This document shows positions 51,160-61,644 of a stretch of 64,000 bases of DNA, piece after piece. Made by a program: the position numbers and the translations under genes. The stretch's first letter is position 1, and every line of letters begins with the position of its first letter. The DNA lies in NCBI GenBank assembly GCA_022843905.1, contig JALHMT010000010.1, forward strand, positions 96,736 to 160,735, given 5' to 3'. Origin of the DNA: Rubrivivax sp. (lineage in GTDB: Bacteria; Pseudomonadota; Gammaproteobacteria; Burkholderiales; Burkholderiaceae_C). The notes beneath the pieces were generated by a model. That model ran no database searches and was not told where the DNA came from. It saw only the letters and a list, made by a program, of their open reading frames with translations.

Positions 51160-51819
51160 ATGAACCCGTCTTTCCATCTGCGCTGCGTCACTTGCATCAC
51201 GGCCGTCGTGCTGCTGGCCCCGTTATCCGTTGCTGCCCAAAACGACCCCGGTCTCTACGTCAGCGTCTACGGGGGTCCCAGCGAAATGGCTTCGACCCGC
51301 TTTTCGGAGTCCCGCGCAACGGGTCCCGCCGTGGGCGGCAAGGTCGACTTTGGCAGGGGTATCGGCTTCGGTGCTGCAGTCGGACAGCGCTTTGGCAACG
51401 GGTGGGCTGCCGAGTTGGCGTGGGACGAGCGTGGCAGCTTTCTCAAGCGCGTCGGAGGTGTCGAAGTCGATGGCGACGTCTTCTCGACGGTGGTCTTCTT
51501 GAACGGGTACTACCGATTCCCGGCCTGGGGCAAGGTGCGTCCGTTCATCGGCGCGGGTCTGGGCTACGTCATCGGGCTGGACATCGACATCGACCGGGAC
51601 GGGACGGGGCGAGAGTATTCGCGCCGAGGCGGCGTGGCTGTGCAAGCCATCGCTGGAGGCGAGTACAGCCTGTCATCCCGCTGGAGTCTGACAGGCGATG
51701 TGCGCTGGAGCCGGATGGGAAGCGGCACCTTCGAGGCCACGACGCCAGGCACCACGCTGAGCGGCAAGCCGGAGTACCAACCTGCATCGCTCAACCTGGG
51801 CGTCAGCTTTCGGTTCTGA
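51160..51819 (+). CDS. Outer-membrane beta-barrel protein (OmpA/Lom-like, 8-stranded)
   Basis: 219 residues. Signal peptide to about 25 (PLSVAAQ). The mature protein alternates hydrophobic and polar residues in about eight strands, with GLYVSVYGGPSEM, GFGAAVGQRFGNGWAAELAWDERG, FLNGYYRFPAWGKVRPFIGAGLGYVIG and a last strand ASLNLGVSFRF. It ends in Phe, as outer-membrane barrels do. FIGAGLGY is typical of OMP_b-brl proteins. Function unknown. Its base composition is a little less GC-rich at the 5' side than its neighbours. Confidence 0.85.
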   Translation: MNPSFHLRCVTCITAVVLLAPLSVAAQNDPGLYVSVYGGPSEMASTRFSESRATGPAVGGKVDFGRGIGFGAAVGQRFGNGWAAELAWDERGSFLKRVGGVEVDGDVFSTVVFLNGYYRFPAWGKVRPFIGAGLGYVIGLDIDIDRDGTGREYSRRGGVAVQAIAGGEYSLSSRWSLTGDVRWSRMGSGTFEATTPGTTLSGKPEYQPASLNLGVSFRF

Positions 51820-51994
51820 GCAGGCTGGCGCGCGGCAGAGGCGGTGCGGACCAAGGCGTCCAGGTTCACCGGCCAGGAAGACACCTGTCCGCTTCTGGTC
51901 AGGGCCGCGATCGCAACGTTGGTGTCGATGCGGGTGACGGCTGGCAGACCTGGAACCTGCGCGGGCGAGGTCTCGATGACATCGGCGCCTGGAC
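51820..51994. other. Spacer between beta-barrel gene and transposase relic
   Basis: 175 bp with no promoter, hairpin or gene that I can support; probably degraded sequence left by the neighbouring element. Confidence 0.4.
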
Positions 51995-52389
51995 CCGAGG
52001 CTGCGGCACCAACGCAGCCCGCCGCTGCAGGCACTCCAGCGGGCTCATCATGGGAGGCGAGGTGCCGTCGCACCACGGCGCCTTGAGCGCGAGCTCCACC
52101 CGCCCCGTGGCGTTGGTTTGCAAACCTTCGTTGGCCAGCGCTGGACGGGTGATGTAGCGGCACAATTGCTCCAGCGCCTGGCGGTCGTCGGCGCCGCAGC
52201 GCGCGGCGACTTGCAGGCTGAAGTCGTCGATGTCAGCGCACAGCGATTGCTTGAAGTCTTTCTCCTCTGACATCACGCCCTGCACCGTCCACACCTTCTA
52301 TCCGGCGCGTCGACCAGCAACACGCGCAGCGCGATGGGCAGCGACAACACCCATGGCCGCACCGGCACGTGGGGGATGACGCGGTCCAC
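51995..52389 (-). pseudogene. Remnant of an IS91-type transposase
   Basis: Two pieces in different frames match the conserved middle and end of the zinc-finger Y2/IS91-type transposases. Piece one (52389-52300) reads VDRVIPHVPVRPWVLSLPIALR. Piece two (52294-51995) reads TVQGVMSEEKDFKQSLCAD, then GADDRQALEQLCRYITRPAL and MSPLECLQRRAALVPQPR. The roughly 100 or more residues normally between them are deleted and the C-terminus is lost. The family is recognised from memory of these motifs. No terminal sequence or intact partner is visible. Confidence 0.75.
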
Positions 52390-52491
52390 TCAGCCGGCGT
52401 CGACCATGCAAGGTGGGGACATGGCCCGACGTGGGCGGCCAGCATTGCGGCCCGGCGGAGGCCGAGGGGGCGACACCGCCTGCCGAGCAAT

Positions 52492-55400
52492 TCACGCCTT
52501 CAACACCAGGGTGTCGACGTCCGCATCGTCCATCACGGCCCCTTCGGTCAGCAGGCGATCGGCCTCGAGAGCGCCCAGCTGGGCGCGGGCCCGCTCGTGC
52601 ACGGCCTGCATCTCCGGTGCCTGCTCGACGGTGGCCAGCATGCCGGCGGCCGCATAGCGCGCATGGGCGCGGCCCAGTGCCAGCATCGCGTCGCGCAGGC
52701 GCCCTTCGTCCGACAGCAGCATCACCACGTGCGGTTCGGCGTAGGGAAGGCCGTGCAGGCGCAGCAGGTGCCAGGCGCGGGGCAGCACCCGGCGCAGCTC
52801 CGTGGCCTGGCCCAGGGAGCGCAGCGAGGTGATCAAGCCCAGGATCGCGTAAGCCGCGTTGCCGTCTTCGCTGGCGCCCAGCCGCTCGTGCAGTGCCCGT
52901 GCCCGCTCCAGCGCCTCGGCGTGGCGGTCGAGGCCCTGCAGGGCGAAGACCACGTTGGTCTCCGCCGCCGTCGCCGCGCCGGGGTTGTTCATCTGGCGCG
53001 CCAGCGCGAGCTCGCGCAGCCGGTGGCGCAGCAACCCCGGCTTGTCGCCCAGCCGGTCGCACACGTTCGCCTCCACGCCGGCCAGCGTGTAGGACCGGGC
53101 CGGACCCCACTCGGGGTGGCGGGCCAGGATCGCGCGCATGGCCTCGCACCGCGCCGGCAGGTCGGGGCCGGCGTTGCCGGGCAAACGCACCAGGTTGGAC
53201 AGTGCGTTGAAGATGCCCTCGTCGTCCTGCAGGCCGGTGTACAGCGACAGCGTGTGTTCGGCCATCGCCCGGGCACGGTCGTGCCCGCTGACGAGCCACT
53301 GCCGGGTGCGCTCGAACCACCAGCGGGCGTGCACCTTCGCCGGCATGTCGGCGCCACGGGCCAGGGGCTCGCAGGCTTCCAGCCATTGCATGGCCTGCAG
53401 GCGCCAGCTGCTGAAGATGGCGACATAAGCCGTGCCGCAGGCCAGCAGCACGGTGTCGGCCTGTACGGCGGCAGTCATCTGCGCCTGGCCCCAGGCCAGC
53501 GCTTCGCGCACGTTGTCGTGCTCCGCCAGCAGCGCCAGTCGATGTTCCAGGCGCACCTTGTCCGGGTCGAGGACCTGCTGCGCCATGCGGGCCAGTGCCG
53601 CCAGGCGCGCGGCCTGCGCCCGCGGTTCCTCGCCGCTGGCAAGCAGTTGGCGGCGCGCGTGCTCCCGCATGGTTTCCAGCAGCCGGTAGCGTGGGGGGTC
53701 GGCGTCGTCCACCGTCACCAGCGACCGGTCGACCAGCTGGGCCAGCGTGTCCATGAGCACCCAGCGCCCTTCGTCGGCCGCGGGCGGCTGGGGCGGGTCG
53801 GAAGGGGTGGATGCGGCCGCCGCTGCGTCGATGAGCAGGTCCAGGCTGAAACCACCGCTGAACACGCCGCACCAGCGGTACAGGCGCTGCTCGTCAGCCG
53901 AGAGCAGCCCGTGGGACCAGTCCAGCGCGGCCTGCAGCGTGCGGTGCCGTGCGGCGGCGTCGCGCCGCCCCGTGGTCAGCGTGCTGAATCGGCCATCCAG
54001 GGCCTGCGCCAGGCCTCGCAGGCCCAGCGCCGGCACGCGGGCCGCCGCCATCTCCAGCGCCAGGGGCAGCCCATCCAGCCGGCGGCAGATGCTGCGCAGC
54101 AGGGGCAGCTGTGCGGGGGTGGGCTCGAAGCGGTGGTCGGCAGCGCGGGCCCGCTGCACGAACAAGGCCATGGCGCCGCGCTGCACATCCAGCGTGTCGC
54201 TGTCCAGCGGCAGCTCGAGCGGTTCCAGCCGGTGGACGCGTTCGCCAGCCACGGCCAGCCGCACCTGGCTGGTGGCCAGCCCGCGCAGCTGCGCGTTCGC
54301 CTGCAGCAGCTCGTCGACGAAAGCCGCGGCCGCCATCACCATGTGCTCGACGTTGTCCAGCACCAGCAGCCGTCCGCCCACGGCCGCGGCGAGTTGCTGC
54401 ACCGCGCCGGTGTCCGGCAGGCTCTTGCCCAGCGCCCGCGCCAGGGCCTGCAACAGCTGGGCCGCGTCGGTCAGCGGCGCCATGTCCACCCACACGGCGC
54501 CGGCGGAAGACTGCGCCGCCACGGCGCGGGCCAGCGCGGTCTTGCCCACGCCGGCTGGGCCCACCACCGTCACGAAGCGGGCCTGGGACAGGCTGTCGGC
54601 CAGCGCCGCCAGGTGATCGTCGCGGCCGATCAGGCCCGCAACGGCGGAAGGCGGTGATGTCGCAGGCCGCTGGGGCGCGGGCGGCGGCTCCGTCGGCGCC
54701 ATCTCCAGCGGCGCTGTGAAGCGGTAGCCGCGGCCGGGAATGGTGGCGATGATGCCGTTGCCGAGCGCCCGGCGCAGGTTGGACACCTGCACCGTGAGGT
54801 TGGCCTCCTCGACCACCAGCCCGGCCCAGACCGAGTCGAGCAGTTCGCTCTTGTGGACCAGTTCGCCCGCCCGTGCGGCCAGCGCCAGCAGGAGGTCGAA
54901 GGCCCTCGCTCCCAGCGCGACGGGCTCGCCGTCGACCAGCAGCTGGCGCTCGAGCGGCTTCAGCTCGAAGCGCTCGGCAAACCGCACGGTGCCTGCCTCG
55001 GCGAGGCCGGTGGCGCCGTGGCGCGGCGGCGGCGACTCCGACGCCACGGCGCGCCAGGCGCGCACGGGCTGCGCCACGTTCTTCAGTGCATGCTCGCCGG
55101 CGTCCTCGAAGCGTGCCGGCGCGCCGCTGCCCAGCAGGTCGCGCAGCGCCTGAGAGACGAACACCTCGTCGGGCCTGGCCAGGGCCTGCAGTCGGGCGGC
55201 GATGTTCACGCCGTTGCCGTAGACGCTGCCGTCGTCCTTCTCGATCACGTCGCCCAGATGCACGCCGATGCGAAACGGCAGCCGCAGCCTGCCGCTCTGC
55301 AGGTCCGAACTGGGCGCCAGGCGCTGCTGCACGGTCAAGGCGCAGCGCAGCGCCGCGGTGGCGCTGTCGAAGGTCAACAGCACCGAATCGCCGGCCATGT

Positions 55401-55575
55401 CGACGACACGGCCGTGATGCTCGGCGCAGGCGGCGCGGAAGACCTCGCGCGCAGCATCGAGCAGCCTCACCGTTTCCCGGTCATCGATGGCCATCGACCG
55501 GGTGAAGCCTGCCGCATCCGCGGCCAGGATGGCGAGCAGGCGTGGCGCGGACAAGGTGGGTGCAGGCTGGCTCAA
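52492..55575 (-). CDS. Class III cyclase - winged-helix - STAND ATPase - TPR fusion protein
   Basis: 1027 residues, four modules. (1) Class III nucleotide cyclase, about 10-185: metal Asp20 in [12 protein letters not shown] and Asp63 in AGDSVLLTF, and the transition-state pair Asn124/Arg128 in GVNIAARLQ. The usual YGDG is YGNG (Asn121). (2) OmpR-type winged helix, about 200-290, with [13 protein letters not shown] and TIPGRGYRF. (3) STAND/NB-ARC-like ATPase, about 310-560, with Walker [14 protein letters not shown] (339-346) and [10 protein letters not shown]. (4) TPR-like helical repeats to the end. Cyclase-TPR and wHTH-STAND proteins are both common; one chain with both is less so. It could bind DNA and make or sense cAMP. 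Promoter not seen; it is divergent from mutS. Confidence 0.85.
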   Translation of the reverse strand: MSQPAPTLSAPRLLAILAADAAGFTRSMAIDDRETVRLLDAAREVFRAACAEHHGRVVDMAGDSVLLTFDSATAALRCALTVQQRLAPSSDLQSGRLRLPFRIGVHLGDVIEKDDGSVYGNGVNIAARLQALARPDEVFVSQALRDLLGSGAPARFEDAGEHALKNVAQPVRAWRAVASESPPPRHGATGLAEAGTVRFAERFELKPLERQLLVDGEPVALGARAFDLLLALAARAGELVHKSELLDSVWAGLVVEEANLTVQVSNLRRALGNGIIATIPGRGYRFTAPLEMAPTEPPPAPQRPATSPPSAVAGLIGRDDHLAALADSLSQARFVTVVGPAGVGKTALARAVAAQSSAGAVWVDMAPLTDAAQLLQALARALGKSLPDTGAVQQLAAAVGGRLLVLDNVEHMVMAAAAFVDELLQANAQLRGLATSQVRLAVAGERVHRLEPLELPLDSDTLDVQRGAMALFVQRARAADHRFEPTPAQLPLLRSICRRLDGLPLALEMAAARVPALGLRGLAQALDGRFSTLTTGRRDAAARHRTLQAALDWSHGLLSADEQRLYRWCGVFSGGFSLDLLIDAAAAASTPSDPPQPPAADEGRWVLMDTLAQLVDRSLVTVDDADPPRYRLLETMREHARRQLLASGEEPRAQAARLAALARMAQQVLDPDKVRLEHRLALLAEHDNVREALAWGQAQMTAAVQADTVLLACGTAYVAIFSSWRLQAMQWLEACEPLARGADMPAKVHARWWFERTRQWLVSGHDRARAMAEHTLSLYTGLQDDEGIFNALSNLVRLPGNAGPDLPARCEAMRAILARHPEWGPARSYTLAGVEANVCDRLGDKPGLLRHRLRELALARQMNNPGAATAAETNVVFALQGLDRHAEALERARALHERLGASEDGNAAYAILGLITSLRSLGQATELRRVLPRAWHLLRLHGLPYAEPHVVMLLSDEGRLRDAMLALGRAHARYAAAGMLATVEQAPEMQAVHERARAQLGALEADRLLTEGAVMDDADVDTLVLKA

Positions 55576-55730
55576 GACAGTGGCGCAGGACAGCAGACGG
55601 CTCGCAGGGTATCAGGATGGAAGGTCACAGGTCACAGCCTTCCGGGCTGCCGCCGGTTCAGGGCTGCGGCGAGCCGCTGCCCGGCGAGGCGGCGGCGGGC
55701 GCAGCGCCGTCGTGGAGCAGGCCATCGAGC

Positions 55731-55758
55731 TTGCGGGTGGGTGTCGCCCCGCGATAAT
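55731..55758 (+). promoter_or_regulatory. Candidate sigma-70 promoter for mutS
   Basis: TTGCGG (55731-55736) and GATAAT (55753-55758) with a 16-bp spacer, 59 bp before the mutS ATG. Confidence 0.5.
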
Positions 55759-55816
55759 CCCCGGCACCAACCGGGCGACCGCTCCGAGGCCGCCGCGACA
55801 TGCGGCCAAGTCATTG

Positions 55817-58420
55817 ATGCCAAAAGACCATCCACCGCCCAACGCGAAGGGCACCGACCTCGCCGGCCACACGCCCATGATGGCGCAGTACCTGCGCATC
55901 AAGTCCGACTTCCCCGACACGCTCGTCTTCTACCGGATGGGCGACTTCTACGAGCTGTTCTTCGACGACGCGCGCCACGCGCACCGGTTGCTGGACATCA
56001 CGCTGACCTCGCGCGGCCAGAGTGGTGGCGAGCCGGTGGTGATGGCCGGCGTGCCGGTGCATTCGCTGGAGAGCTACCTGGCGCGCCTGATCCGGCTGGG
56101 CGAGGCGGTGGCCATCGCCGAGCAGGTGGGCGACGTGGCCACGGCCAAGGGGCCGGTCGAACGCAAGGTGGTGCGCGTGGTGACGCCGGGCACCGTCACC
56201 GACCCTTCGCTGATGGCCGACCGCGCCGACACCCTGCTGCTGGCCGTGCACCGCCAGCGCGCCACCTGGGGACTGGCCTGGCTGGGGCTGGCCAGCGGCC
56301 AGCTGGGGTTGAGCGAATGTGGCGACGGCGAGCTGGCGGCCTGGCTGGCGCGCCTGTCGCCCGCCGAGGTGCTGCACGACGGCAGCGAGCTGCCCGCTGC
56401 GCTGCAGGCCCAGCGCTGCGCGCGCACGGCGCGGCCGGCCTGGCAGTTCGACAGTGCGCTGGGCCAGCGCAAGCTGTGCGAACAGCTGCAGGTGGCGGGC
56501 CTGGGCGGCTTCAACGCGCAGGATCTGAAGACCGCGCATGCCGCCGCCGCGGCGCTGCTGAGCTTCGCCGAGCACACGCAGGGCCAGGCGCTGGCCCACG
56601 TGCGTACGCTGACGGTGGAGCGCGCCAGCGAACTGCTCGAGCTGCCGCCGGCCACGCACCGCAACCTGGAACTGGTGCAGACGCTGCGCGGCGAGGACAG
56701 CCCCACGCTGCTGTCGCTGCTGGACAGCTGCCGCACCGGCATGGGCAGCCGCCGGCTGCGCCACTGGCTGACGCACCCGCAGCGCGAGCGCAGCGCCGCC
56801 AGCGCTCGGCACGACGCCATCGCCGAGCTCATCGCCGAGGGCTTCGAGCCCCTGCGCGAGGCCCTGCGCGGCGTCAGCGACGTCGAACGCATCACCTCGC
56901 GCACGGCGCTGCGCCAGGTGCGCCCGCGCGAGCTGGCCGGGCTGCGCGCCACGCTGCAGGCGCTGCCGGCGCTGCGCGGCACGGTGCCGGCCGGCAGCGC
57001 GCTGCTGGCCGAGTGGCGCGCTGCACTGACGCCCGACGCCGGCATCCTCGAGACGCTGAGGGCCATCGCCGAAGAGCCCGCCGTGCTGCTGCGCGACGGC
57101 GGCGTCATCGCCGCCGGCGTGGACGCCACGCTGGACGAGCTGCGCGGCATCAGCCAGAACTGCGACGCCTACCTGCTGGACATGGAAGTGCGCGAGCGCA
57201 CGCGCACCGGCATCGGCAACCTGCGCGTGCAGTTCAACAAGGTGCACGGCTTCTACATCGAGGTCACCAGCTCGGGCATCGACAAGGTGCCGGCCGACTA
57301 CCAGCGCCGCCAGACGCTGAAGAACGCCGAGCGCTACATCACGCCCGAGCTGAAGGCCTTCGAGGACAAGGCACTGTCGGCGCAGGAACGCGCGCTGGCG
57401 CGCGAGAAGATGCTCTACGAGGCGCTGATCGACGCGCTGCTGCAGCATACCGCCGCGCTGGGCGCACTGGCGCGCGCGCTGGCCGGCCTGGACGCGCTGG
57501 CCGCGCTGGCCGAGCGCGCCGCCACGCTGGGCTGGTGCCGGCCCGAGTTCGTGCCCTACCCCTGCATATCGATCGAAGCCGGTCGCCACCCGGTGGTGCA
57601 AGCCCGCCTGCGCGAGACGGGGGGCGCCGAGTTCATCGCCAACCACTGCCGGCTCGACGCGAAGACACGCATGCTGATCATCACCGGGCCCAACATGGGC
57701 GGCAAGAGCACCTTCATGCGCCAGGTGGCGCTGATCGTGCTGCTGGCCGCGATGGGCTCCTTCGTGCCGGCCGCGGCCTGCCGGCTGGGGCCCATCGACG
57801 CCATCCACACGCGCATCGGCGCCGCCGACGACCTGGCCAACGCGCAAAGCACCTTCATGCTGGAGATGACCGAGGCCGCGGCCATCGTGCACGGCGCCAC
57901 CGAGATGAGCCTGGTGCTGATGGACGAGATCGGTCGCGGCACCAGCACCTTCGACGGGCTGGCGCTGGCCGGCGCCATCGCCACGCAGCTGCACGACCGC
58001 AACCGCTCGTTCACGCTGTTCGCCACGCACTACTTCGAGCTCACCGAGTTCCCGGCGCGCCACGAGCGCGCGGTGAACATGCACGTCAGCGCGGTGGAGA
58101 GCGGGCGCGACATCGTCTTCCTGCACCAGATCGACCCCGGCCCGGCCAGCCGCAGCTACGGCGTTCAGGTGGCGCGTCTGGCCGGCATGCCCGCCGGACT
58201 GGTGCGCCAGGCTCGCGCCACGCTGGAGGCGCTGGAGCGCCAGGCGCAGAGCGGCTCGGCGCAGGTGGACCTGTTCGCCGTGCCGGCTGCCACACCTGCG
58301 GCCGAAGCCTCGGCGGTGGAAGCCGCACTGGCCGGGATCGACCCTGATACGCTCAGCGCCAAGGAAGCGCTCGATGCGCTCTACCGCCTCAAGGCACTCT
58401 CCAAGGATTCCCTCAAATGA
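55817..58420 (+). CDS. mutS: DNA mismatch repair protein MutS
   Basis: 867 residues, full length. The mismatch-reading Phe-x-Glu is present as MGDFYELFF (Phe44, Glu46). The ATPase has Walker [12 protein letters not shown] (about 624-634), [16 protein letters not shown] and [10 protein letters not shown]. The C-terminal tail is present, with [18 protein letters not shown], the tetramerisation helix. It binds mispairs and recruits MutL. The ATG at 55817 begins the family N-terminus. Its stop codon overlaps the ATG of the Anbu gene by ATGA, an unusual partnership. Confidence 0.97.
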   Translation: MPKDHPPPNAKGTDLAGHTPMMAQYLRIKSDFPDTLVFYRMGDFYELFFDDARHAHRLLDITLTSRGQSGGEPVVMAGVPVHSLESYLARLIRLGEAVAIAEQVGDVATAKGPVERKVVRVVTPGTVTDPSLMADRADTLLLAVHRQRATWGLAWLGLASGQLGLSECGDGELAAWLARLSPAEVLHDGSELPAALQAQRCARTARPAWQFDSALGQRKLCEQLQVAGLGGFNAQDLKTAHAAAAALLSFAEHTQGQALAHVRTLTVERASELLELPPATHRNLELVQTLRGEDSPTLLSLLDSCRTGMGSRRLRHWLTHPQRERSAASARHDAIAELIAEGFEPLREALRGVSDVERITSRTALRQVRPRELAGLRATLQALPALRGTVPAGSALLAEWRAALTPDAGILETLRAIAEEPAVLLRDGGVIAAGVDATLDELRGISQNCDAYLLDMEVRERTRTGIGNLRVQFNKVHGFYIEVTSSGIDKVPADYQRRQTLKNAERYITPELKAFEDKALSAQERALAREKMLYEALIDALLQHTAALGALARALAGLDALAALAERAATLGWCRPEFVPYPCISIEAGRHPVVQARLRETGGAEFIANHCRLDAKTRMLIITGPNMGGKSTFMRQVALIVLLAAMGSFVPAAACRLGPIDAIHTRIGAADDLANAQSTFMLEMTEAAAIVHGATEMSLVLMDEIGRGTSTFDGLALAGAIATQLHDRNRSFTLFATHYFELTEFPARHERAVNMHVSAVESGRDIVFLHQIDPGPASRSYGVQVARLAGMPAGLVRQARATLEALERQAQSGSAQVDLFAVPAATPAAEASAVEAALAGIDPDTLSAKEALDALYRLKALSKDSLK

Positions 58421-59241
58421 CCTATTGCGTGGGCATCCGCCTCGACGCTGGCCTCGTCTTCCTGTCCGACTCGCGCACCAACGCGGGCCTGGACCAGATC
58501 AGCACCTACCGCAAGATGATGATCTACGAGAAGGCCGACGACCGCTTCATGGTGATGCTGTCGGCCGGCAACCTGTCGATCAGCCAGAGCGTGCGCGAGA
58601 TCCTGCAGGTCGAGAAGCTCGACAACCCCCACGGCGAGCCCATCACGATCTGGAACGCCAAGAGCATGTTCGACGCCACGCGCGTGCTGGGCTCGGCGGT
58701 GCGCCGCGTCTACGGGCAGGACGGCCCGTCGCTGAAGCAGTCGGGCATCGACTTCAACGCCAGCATGATCTTCGGCGGGCAGATCCAGGGCGAGGCGATG
58801 CGCCTGTTCCTGGTGTATTCGGCCGGCAACTTCATCGAGGCCACGCGCGAGACCTGCTTCTTCCAGGTCGGCGAAAGCAAGTACGGCAAGCCCATCCTGG
58901 ACCGCGTGCTCACGCCCGCCACGCCGCTGGACGAAGCCGCCAAGTGCGCGCTGGTGTCGATGGACAGCACGCTGAAGTCCAACCTCTCGGTGGGCCTGCC
59001 GCTGGACCTGCTGGTCTACGAGGAAGGCAGCTTCCGGAGCGACCGCGTGGTCTGCATCGACGAGACCAACCCCTACTTCCGCATGATCCGCGGCACCTGG
59101 GGCCAGCGGCTGCGCGAAGTGTTCGAGAGCATCGACGACCCGCGCTGGGACGGTGGCGACGCCACCCATCCCATCATGACCGGCAGCCCGCGCTACGAGC
59201 CCATGCGCAAGATCACGCACCCGGGCGAGAAGATCGTCTGA
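58417..59241 (+). CDS. Proteasome-type protease, Anbu/BPH family
   Basis: 274 residues. N-terminus [24 protein letters not shown]: removal of Met would expose Thr as the Ntn-hydrolase nucleophile, with Asp18 (SDSRT) and Lys33 (YRKMM) near the expected proteasome positions. The remainder ([34 protein letters not shown]) matches Anbu, the ancestral beta-subunit-like protease of Proteobacteria. Anbu genes usually sit with alpha-E, ATP-grasp and transglutaminase-like genes; those are absent here. It is translationally coupled to mutS (ATGA) and to the next hydrolase (TGATG). Confidence 0.92.
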   Translation: MTYCVGIRLDAGLVFLSDSRTNAGLDQISTYRKMMIYEKADDRFMVMLSAGNLSISQSVREILQVEKLDNPHGEPITIWNAKSMFDATRVLGSAVRRVYGQDGPSLKQSGIDFNASMIFGGQIQGEAMRLFLVYSAGNFIEATRETCFFQVGESKYGKPILDRVLTPATPLDEAAKCALVSMDSTLKSNLSVGLPLDLLVYEEGSFRSDRVVCIDETNPYFRMIRGTWGQRLREVFESIDDPRWDGGDATHPIMTGSPRYEPMRKITHPGEKIV

Positions 59242-60152
59242 TGCCTCGCGGCAAGTCGGCGCGCGGCCGGGCCGCAGGACCCGGCGCAGACGCGCAGCGG
59301 AGCGCGCCAGAAGCCGCCGGCACCATCGTCTTCGCGCATGCCAACGGCTTCCCGGCGGGTTGCTACGAAGCGCTGTTCGAGGTCTGGCGTGCTGCCGGCC
59401 ACACTGTGCTGGCCCCTGACCGGCTGGGCCATGACCCCGCTTTTCCCGTCGTCAGCAACTGGCGACCCACGCGCGACGAACTGATCCGCTTCATCGAAAC
59501 CAGCGCCCCGGGCCAGGCGGTGCACCTGGTGGGGCATTCGCTGGGCGGCTACCTCAGCCTGCTGGCGGCCTGCCGGCGGCCCGATCTGGCGGCCAGCGTG
59601 GTGCTGCTCGACTCGCCGCTGGTCACCGGCTGGCGTGCGCACAGCCTGCAGATGCTGAAGCTGACCGGGCTCGTCGGTCGCGTGACGCCCGGGCGCGTGT
59701 CGAGGACACGCCGCTACCAGTGGCCGTCGGCCGACGACGCGCTGCGCCACTTCGCCGCCAAGACCGCCTTCGCGCGCTGGGAGCCGCGCGTGCTGCGCGA
59801 CTACATGGCCGCGGGCACCGAGCCCGACGAAGGCGGCGGAGTGCGCCTGGCCTTCCGGCGCGACGTCGAGACGCGCTTCTACAACACGGTGCCGCACCAC
59901 CTCGGCGCCGTGCTGCACCGCCACCCGCCGCAGTGCCCGGTGAGCTTCATCGGCGGCACGCAGTCGGTGGAACTGCGCCAGGTGGGCCTGGCCGGCACCA
60001 AGGTGGTGACACGCGGGCAGGTCGACTGGATCGAGGGCTCGCACCTGTACCCGATGGAAAGGCCGCAGGCCACGGCACAGGCCGTACTTCACGCGCTGGG
60101 CCGCCGCCCGGGGCGGGCCCCGCAGTCAGGGGGTCAGCTGCCCGCGGGCTGA
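59241..60152 (+). CDS. Alpha/beta hydrolase
   Basis: 303 residues. FAHANGFPAGCYEALFEVW carries the oxyanion region; the nucleophile lies in LVGHSLGGYLSLLAA (Ser near 96), and a late EGSHLYPMERP provides the histidine. HANGFP is common in lipase/esterase-like proteins of this superfamily. The substrate is unknown. An Arg/Ala-rich leader of about 25 residues precedes the fold, so the true start might be later, but the ATG at 59241 overlaps the Anbu stop by one base, which argues for it. Last gene of the mutS-Anbu unit. Confidence 0.85.
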   Translation: MPRGKSARGRAAGPGADAQRSAPEAAGTIVFAHANGFPAGCYEALFEVWRAAGHTVLAPDRLGHDPAFPVVSNWRPTRDELIRFIETSAPGQAVHLVGHSLGGYLSLLAACRRPDLAASVVLLDSPLVTGWRAHSLQMLKLTGLVGRVTPGRVSRTRRYQWPSADDALRHFAAKTAFARWEPRVLRDYMAAGTEPDEGGGVRLAFRRDVETRFYNTVPHHLGAVLHRHPPQCPVSFIGGTQSVELRQVGLAGTKVVTRGQVDWIEGSHLYPMERPQATAQAVLHALGRRPGRAPQSGGQLPAG

Positions 60153-60213
60153 TCCGGACGGCGCAGGGCGTGTAAAACTCGGCGTCCACTTCGACAGCTC
60201 GAAGGCTGTGTCC

Positions 60214-60861
60214 ATGCAACGCCGTGCCCTGATGCAAGCTGCCGGAAGGCTCGTGCTGCCCTCGATGCTGATCGCGCCGATCGCCCTGTCGCCGACGGCA
60301 GCGCTCGCGCAGACGCTGGATCTTGCGGGTGCGAAGTTTCCACCCGCCGTGTCGCTGGCAGGGCAGCCGCTGCAGCTCAACGGCGCCGGCATCCGCTACA
60401 GGTTCGTCGTCAAGGTGTATGCCGCCGGCCTGTACCTGACCAGCACCGCGGGCACGCCCGAGGCGGTGATGAGCGCCAGCGGCCCCAAGCGGCTGCAGGT
60501 GTCCATGCTGCGCGAGATCGACGCCAACGAGCTGGGCCGGCTCTTCACGCGCGGCATGCAGGACAACGCCACCCGCGAGGAGTTCAGCAAGCTGATCCCC
60601 GGCACCATCCGCATGTCCGACATCTTCTCGGCCCGCAAGCGGCTGCGGGCCGGCGACAGCTTCTCGGTCGACTTCGTGCCGGGCGTGGGCACCACGGTGC
60701 TGGTGAACGGCCAGCCCCAGGCCGAGCCCATCAAGGAGCCCGAGTTCTTCAACGCCCTGATGCGCATCTGGCTGGGCCCCGTGCCGGCCGATGCCGGCCT
60801 GAAGAGCGCCTTGCTCGGCCGCCCCGCGGCCGGCTCGAGCACCGCCGGGCCCCAGCAATAG
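60214..60861 (+). CDS. Chalcone-isomerase-like periplasmic protein
   Basis: 215 residues. A signal peptide ends at ALAQ (about 32). The body has VSLAGQPLQLNGAGIRYRFVVKVYAAGLYL, quoted as LNGAGIRYRFVVKVYAAGLYL in part (GIRYRFVVKVYAAGLYL), then LPGTIRMSDIF-type region IPGTIRMSDIFSARKRLRAGD, and EFFNALMRIWLGPVPADAGLK at the end. This is the chalcone isomerase-like (Chalcone_3) pattern of bacteria, which is a fatty-acid-binding-like fold without known enzymatic activity. ATG at 60214; a GTG two codons earlier is possible. Convergent with the DUF1624 gene (15-bp gap). Confidence 0.85.
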   Translation: MQRRALMQAAGRLVLPSMLIAPIALSPTAALAQTLDLAGAKFPPAVSLAGQPLQLNGAGIRYRFVVKVYAAGLYLTSTAGTPEAVMSASGPKRLQVSMLREIDANELGRLFTRGMQDNATREEFSKLIPGTIRMSDIFSARKRLRAGDSFSVDFVPGVGTTVLVNGQPQAEPIKEPEFFNALMRIWLGPVPADAGLKSALLGRPAAGSSTAGPQQ

Positions 60862-60876
60862 CATCGTCGCCGCGGC

Positions 60877-61644
60877 TCAGGCCTTGTGAAGCCAGGCCCA
60901 GGCCATCAACAGCCCGAAGAAGACGGGCTGGTGGAGCATGTAGAAGCTCAGGCTCCAGCGGCCCAGCACGGCCAGGGGCCGGGCCACCTGGGGCAACGGC
61001 CCGTTCATCACGTTGCGGCGATGGTGCAACAGCCACTGGCCCAGCGCCACGCCCCACAGCATCACGCCCAGCCAGGGCAGCACGGGCACGTAGTCTTCGG
61101 TGATGGGCTTGCGCGTGACGAGGCCCGTCCAGTTCAGCCAGCGGTTGTCGAACACCGCGTCCTGCCACCATTGCGGCAGCAGCAGCGCCAGGGCGCCGAG
61201 TGCCAGCAGCAGCCCCGGCCCCCACGGCTGTGAGGCCGTGCGCGTGGCCAGCAGCCGCGTGACGATGAGCATCACCGCCAGGCCGTGCAGCACGCCGAAG
61301 CTGATCCAGCTGCGCGGGAAGATCCAGGCCGAGCCCAGGCTCACCAGCAGCGCGCATGCCGCCACCTGCGCCCAGCGCCGCCAGAAGCGCGGCCAGCTCT
61401 GGCCGGCCTGCGCCGCCACGGCCTGCGACAGCCCGGCGCAGAACAGGAACAGCGAGACGATGCAGGTGCGCTGCACGGTCCAGAAGGGGTCGGTGTAGAA
61501 GTTCTGCCGCGGCCAGAAGTGGCCGAAGTGGTTGAGGTCGAAGCAGAAATGGAAGACCGCCATCCAGACGATGGCCACGGCGCGCAGGGCGTCGAGCCGG
61601 TCGAAGCGATCGGGCCCGCCGCCCAGGGTCTTCGGGCCGCTCAT
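60877..61644 (-). CDS. DUF1624 membrane protein (heparan-alpha-glucosaminide acetyltransferase-like)
   Basis: 255 residues, seven or so membrane helices. It opens RFDRLDALRAVAIVWMAVFHFCFDLNHFG, quoted as DRLDALRAVAIVWMAVFHF, with the His after the first helix that marks this group. The end has RWSLSFYMLHQPVFFGLL. These proteins resemble transmembrane acetyltransferases such as HGSNAT and the acyltransferase-3 family. Its ATG overlaps the RES toxin stop by 4 bp (ATGA), so it is the third gene of the toxin-antitoxin operon, which is unusual. Confidence 0.87.
   Translation of the reverse strand: MSGPKTLGGGPDRFDRLDALRAVAIVWMAVFHFCFDLNHFGHFWPRQNFYTDPFWTVQRTCIVSLFLFCAGLSQAVAAQAGQSWPRFWRRWAQVAACALLVSLGSAWIFPRSWISFGVLHGLAVMLIVTRLLATRTASQPWGPGLLLALGALALLLPQWWQDAVFDNRWLNWTGLVTRKPITEDYVPVLPWLGVMLWGVALGQWLLHHRRNVMNGPLPQVARPLAVLGRWSLSFYMLHQPVFFGLLMAWAWLHKA

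Noticed and set aside
54853..58347. A 1164-codon open frame on the plus strand covering the cyclase-fusion start and mutS
   Set aside because: It is a shadow: mutS is unmistakable in another frame, and the long frame arises from GC-rich codon bias with no recognisable domain.
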